Shown here in pieces: positions 56,331 through 64,000 of a stretch of DNA of 64,000 nt (position 1 is its first letter; each line of letters begins with the position of its first letter). The position numbers and the translations under genes are program-made. The stretch spans positions 8,098,243 to 8,162,242 of the forward strand of contig OX419761.1 in the NCBI GenBank assembly GCA_948567375.1, read 5' to 3'. Under the pieces are notes generated by a model. The model had not been told where the DNA came from. It made no database searches and was given only the letters and a program-made list of their open reading frames with translations. This DNA is from Lunularia cruciata (Eukaryota > Streptophyta > Marchantiopsida > Lunulariales > Lunulariaceae).

Positions 56331-57331
56331 TCTATGGATGCTATCCCCTTACCTTTTTTGGATAAGGAGCCACTTGGGTTTTACTACCTCCATCTTCCCT
56401 CTATTGGCTCTCTCTTACTCCTTTCTCCATAATAAGTGGAATTTGGGCAATTCCTTTGGACATGACCTCTTCCTTGACAACCAGAATAATTTTTATCATT
56501 GAAATTATTGGTTGGTTCACCTCCTCTATATGGATAGTTTCTATAAATCTTAGGCCCTCTTCCCATATTTTGATACACTTCTCTCTTCTCCCATAGTTGC
56601 ACTATACTGATCTTGAGATGTGCAGGTTGTTTGGTGATGGTTTGAAGTGGATCTTTTGGTAGAGGTGCAAGAACCAAAGCAATTACTTCTTGTGATAAGC
56701 CTATTTCCACCAAAGTATAAAATTTTCCACCATACTTGTAGCCTTGAGGAGGATACATAACCTCCTTCACCACCAAATCACTCTCATCTCCTTCCAAACT
56801 CTCCTCCATACAAATTTCAATCTTGATAGCTTCAACCTTGGAAGAAAGTTTCTCATATCCCACCTTAGTTCTTATTTGTGGTTTGAACCTTCCTTTAAAA
56901 TTCTTGGTGAACATGGCTCCTATGCCAATCATAGTAATCTCTACATCATCCCCACCCTTCCTCAACAATATGCAAAATCTAAACTCCAACTTCTCCACTC
57001 TTTCTACATAAGCTCTCACTTTCTCTCCATCTCCTTCTTTGAGGAAGGTAACCTCACTCATCAATATCTCATAACTCTCATTTGGAAGAAATTTCTCAAT
57101 GAGTGCTTAAGTCAAACTCTCCCAAGACTCTTCTTGTCCATCTCTCCTCTCCCTCTTTTGATATTTTGATTCATACTATGCAAGTGTTGCATTCTCAAAG
57201 AAATCTAGTAATAATGAGGCCCACTCATTCTTCTTCCTCTCATTGCTTCCTATGCAATCTCTCTTGAAGTCTCTCACAAAGGCCACTACATCTTCTCCAT
57301 CCTTGCCAAAGAAAATTGGAAGTTTCCTTAT
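56331..57331 (-). pseudogene. Gag of element K
   Basis: Minus strand, aligned with C Gag. The start codon has become ATA at 57331-57329. The long frame 57064-56384 (226 codons) has VTFLKEGDGEKVRAYVERVE and ESLEGDESDLVVKEVMYPPQ. The zinc knuckle has lost its first Cys (YSGCQGRGHVQRNC). At the gag-pol junction K keeps AAG where C has a TAG stop. Confidence 0.8.
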
Positions 57332-58000
57332 CTTAGCCCCTCATTATCTTTATTTTTTCTCTCAGTATTTTTTCTTTTCTCTCACTCTATAACTATTGGA
57401 TTATGTACATGACTAACACATTTGAGAGTAATCCACCCTAGGGAACACAAAAGGTTCAGTTGCTCCAAGATTACTTTAGTAGCATCAAATCTTAGAGTGC
57501 ATATTAATCAAACTCTCATGGATAGTTTATCCATAAGTTAAAAGATTATCTCCATCACTAATCTTGAGAACTAGCTGATGAAGGTGATAGTATTTCTATA
57601 GCTATACTAAGACTCTCTCCAAGATCCTTCACCAAAGTCTCTAGAAGTCTTGTTATTCCACTACACTCATGTCATTTTTGAAGTCCTTCTACTCCACAAA
57701 ACTCACAGAACTCCCTAGTCTTAGATCTTCTCCCTCCTAATCTTGGTGAAGAAGGTCCAACATGCAAACCCAAACCAGGTAAGCCTTTCCTTTCTCTCAA
57801 TATCTTGCTCTCAAAGGTCAATAGATATGAACTTGCTTTATGTCCCTTCTTTCCACATAGAAAGCTTTTAGACTCACTCTTTCCTCCAAGTGGTATATGT
57901 TTTTGGATCCTTTGAACACTCTCTTCAAATTCTATTCTAAACTCTTTTTTCCTCAAATCCAACCCTATAATCACCTAAAATCCTTGGGGAATCTTGCATA
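57332..58000 (-). other. Leader of element K, inner part, with zinc-knuckle ORF relic
   Basis: A 100-codon frame at 57974-57672 (minus strand) begins MIIGLDLRKKEFRIEFEESV and contains a knuckle with the last Cys changed to Tyr (FLCGKKGHKASSY). It then reads ERKGLPGLGLHVGPSSPRL and CEFCGVEGL. It is the most continuous copy of the leader ORF. The rest, 57332-57671, has no ORF. The leader is cut by solo LTR L. Confidence 0.6.
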
Positions 58001-58005
58001 GCCTC
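58001..58005. repeat. Probable target-site duplication of solo LTR L (left, GCCTC)
   Basis: GCCTC against GTCTT at 61756-61760, two C/T differences. The flanks rejoin into the C-family leader. Confidence 0.5.
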
Positions 58006-58392
58006 TGTGGTACCCACATTTTTTTGTTTTTTTCAAAATAGAGAAGAAGAAGTCTATAGAGAAGTCTGATTGCGCCTGTATGGCCAAAGAAGGCAAAGAA
58101 AAGAGTCTTTGGGATGAAACCCAAAGTAAAGTGACTTTGGGTCATAAGGCAAAGTACTCGGAAATGCCCTGTCAGCATATAACCCGAAGTAAGGAATCTT
58201 CATATCAGGGGGAGCTCAACCCGAGGCAAAGTCAGTCTAACAACCTTTTGTCGGGGCAAGAAATTCAAGAAGGAACCGTTCAAAACCGGTGGTCCATACC
58301 CATGAAGTATGATTGATAGTGATAGGCGCATGCAGGAAGTGTGATTTCTTGGTACAAACTCAAATTGAAGAGAGATGAAGAAAGCGCAACTC

Positions 58393-58400
58393 TATAAAAA
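58393..58400 (+). promoter_or_regulatory. TATA box upstream of the LTR ORF (solo LTR L)
   Basis: TATAAAAA, 27 nt before the ATG at 58420. Another in-frame ATG lies upstream at 58375. Confidence 0.6.
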
Positions 58401-58419
58401 TTGGGCTTGCAATGAAGCA

Positions 58420-60963
58420 ATGTCAAGCAATTTTCCTTTGCCGTTGAGAAGTTATCCTACAGGTGATTGTGGGAAGGGAAATAGAGTTGAAGATGCGCTA
58501 GTGTGTAAGGGAGAAGTCAAGAGAGTGAAACCGAGAGACAATGAGAAAGCAGGAGAGATGGGAGGAGGAAAGAAGAACTCCAAATTCACAGTGAGGAATC
58601 ATGTGATTTAGAGGTTAGACGTAATCGCAAGAACCAAAGTCTTGAGCCAACTTTGGATTACATTCTTGGCATGGAACTGGAATGTTAGTTTTCCAGGTTT
58701 CATGACTGAGATCATCGAGAGCAAGTGTCTCGATGGGCCCAAGGAAGAAGGGAAGAGAGGAAATCCGGCTTGCAAGACAGAGTCAGATTGGAGATTAGTA
58801 CTCGGAAGAGAGGCAAGCGCAGAGCAGGGTGCCACATTCTTGGGGAAGGGAGAGGTAGCCGAAGAAACTCAAGAAGTGAGTGATGCATTCTCTTTAAAGC
58901 GGACGAAGAACGGATACAAGGTTGAGAGTTACAAGGATCCAGTGAAGAGAGGGATTGTGAGTGCTCTCATGGCCATCCTGAAGCCGGAGAGAACAACGTA
59001 TGTGATGAAACACCAAGCGGTGTTCTTTCACAAACTTTTTGCAAGAGAACCAATAAATCGGGCGAGGTGCTTCCATGGGAGGACGCAACAAATGGTGTGG
59101 AATCTGCAGGATAAGTTGCCTCCACATTACATTGTGCAGTTTGCAACACACTTTTACCTCGGGTTTAATTTTGCTCAACTTGGCGGAGCAAACTTGAATG
59201 GTGTTGCATTTCCATCCCGACTTGAGAAGAGAAGTCAATATAGAGGAGCAGCAGTATATTCTTCAAATCCGAAGCACAGACGAGTACTACAAGAAGACAG
59301 GGAAGAACGTGGAGATAGAAGCAAGTACTCCAAAATTGAAGAAGCGAAGTTGGCAAGCCAAAGCCAAAGACAAGACAAAACCTCAGAAGACTAGTAGAGG
59401 AAACCTGAAGCAAGGCATGGTGGTGATCAAGTCAGAAGACAAAGACTTGGAAGGTGAAGTCGAGTGCAAGTTCAAAGACTTGAAACGTGAGGAAGAACCC
59501 GAGTTAACGCTGCAAAGTGGAGATACGAGTAGTGATAGCGATGAAGGTGGAGAAATGACGTCGGTACCAGCTGCTGCGGAGGAGGAAGAAGAAGTTTAGG
59601 TAGAGCTCAAACCAAAGGACAACACGAAGTTGGAGGACAAGATACCTGAGCCCGAAGAGAAGAAGATTGTAATGCAAAAGGAAGTTTGCTCAAGACGCAA
59701 GGCAAAGTGTGATGCAGGTCCGAGTAAGATGAAAGAAGAAGTGAATGAAACCTCGGGAAGCGAGGCATCAATTTTGATATGAAGACTGCAGAGACGAAGG
59801 CGAGTATCGGGTGAACAAGAAGTGAGAAGGGAGATTGTGACGCAAGAGGAGATAGTTGCGAGTGATGGAGTGGAGTTTCTGCAGGAGATTGTGTGTCCAC
59901 TGTTGGTGAAATTGCAACACAAGAAGAAGGAGATGCAGTCAACATGTCCGAAAGTGAAGACTATTTTGCATGTCTTATCGAGATTAGAAGAAGAGAACTT
60001 GGAATTGAAGAAAATTATAACCCGAGGTGAGGAGGAAAGTGAAGTACTGCGAGCAGAGGCAGTAGTGAAGACTCAGGTAATTGAAGACTTGAAGAGAGAA
60101 GTCATGTGAGGGAGAGACAAGTAGCAGAGTATGAGATTTTGAAGCAATAGTTTGCTGATTCAAGAGTAGAACTTATCCACGCTATGGCGAGAGTAGCAGC
60201 AAAGGAACAAGAGCTCAATAAAGTCATGGAGAGCGTAGAAGAGATGAAGCAAATCTGGCAAAGGGAGTTGGCAGTACAATATAGGGAAGAAGAGAGATTA
60301 CGAGAGTTACTTCGTAATCAAGAGGAGAAGATTGAACAGAAGGAGAAGGAGAAAGAAACGGTGAAAGCCGAGTTTGAAGCGGAGTTGGCAATGTACAGAG
60401 AGGATTGGCTTGCAGATCGGGAGCGAGAAAGAAAAATGCGATTGGAGCCATTGAAGGAGATTGTCCTCAAAATGAATGCAATGTTAAGTACAAAGGCCAG
60501 CGTTCGGATTGAAGAAACAAGGCTGCACAAGTTGAAATTATTGGTGCAAGAGATGAGGCAAAGACAGGCAAAAGACACTGATTTGAACACGTTGTTGATA
60601 AGTCTCAGGACTTGTGTAGATAGGAAGATATTAGAGGTAGAAGATAATATCACGATTAGATTAGACTTAGTAAAGTTGGAGACAGACAAGCTTCAGAAGG
60701 ATGTTAGAGCCAAACCCAAAGTAGACAAAGTAGGAGTGCATATGACTTTGAAGTTAGCAATAGAGACATTAGAGAAGAGTGGGTCATGAGATAAGGAGTT
60801 AGATAGATTACCCACTAGTGCAATTTCAGATCAAGAAAGAGAATTGTTGGATCTGGTAGAAGAATTAGAAGTTGTGAAACCCGAGGACAGAGTAGTAGGA
60901 AGTAAATTTACTTTGGGTTCAGGTTTGAAAGCCGAGGAAGAAGTAGACATCAGATCAGATTAG
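58420..60963 (+). pseudogene. LTR-resident ORF, solo LTR L copy
   Basis: Starts MSSNFPLPLRSYPTGDCGKG. TAG at 58609-58611 is followed by a long open frame, 58642-59394 (250 codons), with WITFLAWNWNVSFPGFM, TESDWRLVLGREASAEQGAT and TTYVMKHQAVFFHKLFAREP. An extra base near 59165 shifts the frame to 59198-59599 (EEQQYILQIRSTDEYYKKTG and the acidic segment). The coiled coil is in 59822-60109 and 60184-60789 and the C-terminus reaches TAG 60961-60963. This copy stands alone with its own TATA box, without gag-pol. Confidence 0.75.
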
Positions 60964-61079
60964 TAACCAGTTTGAGATTTGTATAGGCAGAAATGAAGAG
61001 GTGCATTATCATTTCGGATCTGCAGGTTAGAAGAGTTGTTGTAGAACAGTATAGTTGTTAGAACTATCAATTTGTTCAC

Positions 61080-61087
61080 TACTTAAG
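61080..61087 (+). promoter_or_regulatory. Weak TATA-like box downstream of the LTR ORF (L)
   Basis: TACTTAAG, as in B. Confidence 0.35.
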
Positions 61088-61755
61088 AGTGGCATTCGTA
61101 GAGAATTGTTGTTCAGTGCTCATAATTCTGAGAATAGATAAAGCGTAGTACTATGAAGCAGTGCTCATCGCTTGAGCTTGATTTTGAGTATCAACTTTGT
61201 GTTTGTGTTTGTAAGTGTTTGAAGAAATTTGAAGTGCAAGTCAATGTGCTTGTTGGATGTTGGATTCCACAGCCTTGATCTTCATTCTGTGTGTTTGATC
61301 ATGAGTGAAGTGCAATCGAAGCAATGCCTTGACATATCTGAGAGGAATTGTAGTGTTGGTAGTATTCTGCATTTGTGAGTGCAGTGCAAAGTTGATGTGA
61401 AACAATTTCAAACAAGGAAGTTGTGCCTTCAATGGAAGGGTGGAATACAATTCTGAGGTAAAGTCGTTTTGCAGTGAAGTGCCGTTTTTGGAAGAGCCTG
61501 AATCATCACAATCAAGATTGTTTGGAAAGAATTGATGGAGTTGTGATTAAGGAGTGTGAATTTATGACGAGATTGCAAATCAGTGCTTGTTACTCTCTTC
61601 TGGGTGTGGTTTCTACCTAAGAGATTGAAGAAGAAATCAAGAAAAACTAAATTGTTACTTTGACTTTGTATTTGACCAATTCTGACTCGTATCTCTGCGG
61701 GAACAAACTTTACTTACCCAATTACCGCAGAAGTGATATTTGCCAGGTTGTCACA

Positions 61756-61760
61756 GTCTT
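61756..61760. repeat. Probable target-site duplication of solo LTR L (right, GTCTT)
   Basis: See 58001-58005. Confidence 0.5.
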
Positions 61761-62062
61761 TATTTTCACTCTTGATGAACATCCATGTTTCCAAGATGAG
61801 TCTAAACACTCAAACATGCTTTGGTTGCTTTCACACTCCTCATGCATGAGACTTCAACTCTCAAGAATTCACCTTTGGTCACAATGTCATTAAATTATCT
61901 CAACAAGTATGTCACAATCATCTGAAAATTTTCTCAGCTAATCAAGAGTGTTGGTTGTTCTTCCTTGCAAAATTTTAGGTCTTTTCATTGAACCATTTGG
62001 CCTAGGCACATTTCTATTTAGTAGACATATTTCAGCTTTGATCTGAAAACCACCTCACTCAT
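61761..62062 (-). other. Leader of element K, outer part
   Basis: Minus-strand leader that aligns with D about 870-1150 and C about 32500-32790. No ORF. It is cut at 62063 by LTR M. Confidence 0.7.
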
Positions 62063-64000
62063 TGTGAGGTAATCAGGTAAATAAAGTTTTTTCCCGCAGA
62101 GATACATGTCAGAATTGGTCAAATACAAAGCAAAGTAACAATTTCAGTTCTTCTTGGTTGCGTCTTTAATCTCTCAGGTCAAAACCACACCCAAAAGAGA
62201 GTAACAAGCACTGATTTGCAGTCTTGTCACAAATTAACACTCCATAATCACAACTCCTTCAAATCTTTCCAAACAATCTTGATTGTGATGATTCAAGCTC
62301 TCCCAAAAATGGCACTTCACTGCAAAATGACTTTGCCTCAGAATTGTGTTCCCCCCCTCCACTGAAGGCACAACTTCCTCGATCAAAATTGCTTCACATC
62401 AACCTCGCACTGCACTCACAAATGCAGAATACTACCAACACTACAATTCCTCTCAAATCTGTCAAGGCATTGCTTCGATTGCACTTCACTCAGGATCAAA
62501 CACACAGAATGAAGATCGACGTTGCAGAATCCAACATCCAACAAGCACTCTGACTTGCACTTCAAAATTCTTCACACACTCACAAACACAATCACAAAGT
62601 TGATACTTGGAATCAAGCTCAAGCAACGAGCACTGCTTCACAGCACTTTTCTTTATCTATTCTCAGAAATTATGAGCACTAAACAACATTATATTGCAAA
62701 TGCCACTCTTAAATAGTGAACAAATCGATAGTTCTAACAATCATACCGTTCTACAACAACTTTTTTTAACCTGCAGATCCAAAATGACAATGCACCTCTT
62801 CATATCTGCCTCTTCAAATCTCAAAACTGTTACTAGTCCAATCTGATGTCTACTTTGTCATCGGCTTTCAAACCTGAACCCAAAGTAAATTTACTTCCTA
62901 CTACTTTTTCCTCGGGTCTTGTATCTTCTACCTCTTCTACCAATTCTAGCAATCCTCTTTCTTGATCTGAAATTGCACTAGTGGGTAACCCTTCTAAATC
63001 TTCTTCTCTCGACCCACTCTTCTCTAATGTCTCCATCGATAACTCCAAAGACATTTGTACTCCTATGTTATCTACCTTGTGTTTTGCTCTAACATCTTTC
63101 CGAAGCTTTTCTATCTCTATTTTCACTAAGTCTAATCTAATTGAAATGTTATCCTCTACCTCTAAAATCTTTCTGTCTACACAAGTTTTGAGACTAATTA
63201 ACAAGGCATTCATATCTGTATTCTTTGCTTGTCTTTGCCTCGTCTCCTGCACCAACAACTTCAACTCGTGCAGCCTCGTCTCTTCAATCCGAATGATGGC
63301 CTCTATACTTAAAATTGCATTCATTCGGAGGACTATCTCCTTCAATGGCTCCAATCTCATCTTTCTCTCACGTTCTTGATCTGCAAGCCAATCCTCTTGG
63401 TACATCGCCAACTCCGCCTTGAACTCGGCTTTCACCGACTCCTTCTCCTTCTCCTTCTGGACAACTCTCTCCTCCTGATTACGAAGTAATTCTTGTAATC
63501 GGTCTTCTTCTCTATATCGTGCCGCCAACTCTTGTTGCCAAAGTTGCTTCTTCTCCTTGACACTCTCCATCATCCTATCGAGCTCTTGATCCTTTGCGGC
63601 TACTCTTGCCATAGCATGGATTACCTCTACTCTTGAATCAGCAAAGTGTTGCTTCAAGATCTCTTACTCAGCTACTTGTCTCTCCCTTGCTATGTCACTC
63701 TTCTTCACAAGATCCTCTTGATAATTTACTTCTCTCTTTAGGTCATCAATTACCTAACTTCTCACTACTGCCTCCGCTCGCAGTACTTCTCTTTCCTCCT
63801 CACCTTGGGTTAGACTCTTCTTCAACTCCAAGTTTTCTTCTTCTAATCTCAATAATACCTGCAAAACAGTCTTCACTTCCGGACATGTCAACTGCATTTC
63901 CTTCTTCTTGTGCTCCAACTTCACCAACAATGGGCACACAATCTCCCACAGGTACTCCACTCCATCACTAGCAACTACTTCAACCTGCGGAGTGATCTCC
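62063..64000 (-). mobile_element. LTR M: minus-strand LTR of the A/B superfamily, runs off the window
   Basis: It is the reverse complement of an A-type LTR 3' end: TGTGA, then a gap of about 26 bases relative to A, then GGTAATC and the non-coding tail to about 62830, followed by the LTR ORF. Only the last 1.94 kb of the LTR is present. Whether it is solo or part of an element cannot be told. Confidence 0.82.
62833..64000 (-). pseudogene. LTR-resident ORF, copy M, coiled coil and C-terminus (partial)
   Basis: Minus strand. 63657-62833 is a 274-codon open frame, one of the longest unbroken stretches of this protein in the window. It has ADSRVEVIHAMARVAAKDQE, MRLEPLKEIVLRMNAIL, LHELKLLVQETRQRQAKNTD and the C-terminus VDIRLD. 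A stop near 63663 and one near 63756 separate it from 63960-63754 (CPLLVKLEHKKKEMQ, LRLEEENLELKKSLTQGEEE). The N-terminal half is beyond the window. Confidence 0.75.

Larger units (their letters stand above)
58006..61755 (+). mobile_element. Solo LTR L of the A/B superfamily (3.75 kb)
   Basis: Runs from TGTGGTACCC to AGGTTGTCACA with K leader on both sides and no internal region. It is colinear with the A LTR: TATA box 58393, ORF 58420-60963, weak box 61080, non-coding tail to 61755. Confidence 0.88.
45545..62062 (-). mobile_element. Element K: minus-strand Ty3/Gypsy element of the C family, carrying H (with J) and L
   Basis: In plus coordinates: 3' LTR remnant at 45545-45674 and 52918-53090, pol 53091 to about 56200, gag to 57331, leader 57332-58000 and 61761-62062, where LTR M begins. 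The order and orientation match C on the minus strand. A deletion joins the LTR at about 53090 directly to integrase sequence, removing the pol end and part of the LTR. Its 5' LTR is not in the window. Confidence 0.82.

Noticed and set aside
1-64000. Host genes, tRNA or rRNA genes
   Set aside because: I found no segment with host-gene-like exons or RNA gene structure. Everything large enough to judge aligns with one of the retroelements or is listed as unclassified.

Overview
The window looks like intergenic heterochromatin from a land plant with a large genome. It is AT-rich and, as far as I can read it, made almost entirely of nested Ty3/Gypsy LTR retrotransposons. I found no host gene, rRNA or tRNA gene, or CRISPR array. 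The primer-binding sites (plant tRNA-Asp type, initiator-Met type and a TGGTTCC type) and the pol domains point to a plant. The species cannot be named from the sequence.

The layers can be ordered by target-site duplications (TSDs). The oldest layer is element F, a minus-strand Gypsy remnant (RT and protease at 2388-3091, gag and 5' LTR at 42787-45544). A solo LTR, E (3092-5588 plus 40847-42781, TSD ACTCT), sits in F's protease. Element B (5589-40841) sits inside E. B carries element A (6551-20262, TSD GCGCT) in its 5' LTR and element C (31228-38984) in its 3' LTR. To the right, minus-strand element K (45545-62062, C family) lies against F's LTR. K is broken by solo LTR H (45675-52912, TSD CAAAC), by solo LTR L (58006-61755) and by the start of a minus-strand LTR, M (62063-64000). 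H is itself split by J (46667-50134), a solo LTR of another family that contains a minisatellite. The left edge (1-2387) is element D, a truncated minus-strand member of the C family.

A and B have unusually long LTRs (about 3.8 kb). Every LTR of this superfamily here (A, B, E, H, L, M) carries the same reading frame inside the LTR. Reconstructed by comparison it is about 857 codons: an N-terminal globular part, an acidic segment and a long charged coiled coil. A TATAAAAA box lies exactly 27 nt before its conserved ATG in five copies. It is separate from gag-pol, which lies between the LTRs and encodes a Gag with three zinc knuckles, protease, RT, RNase H and integrase. An LTR-resident protein gene is the most unusual thing in the window.

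The C family (C, D, K) has short LTRs (about 0.63-0.69 kb) and a leader of about 1.5 kb holding relics of a zinc-knuckle ORF upstream of gag. C and K share an apparent -1 frame change at the protease/RT junction next to a slippery-looking heptamer. All elements carry stop codons or frameshifts, many explained by C-to-T changes, so no copy here looks autonomous as read.
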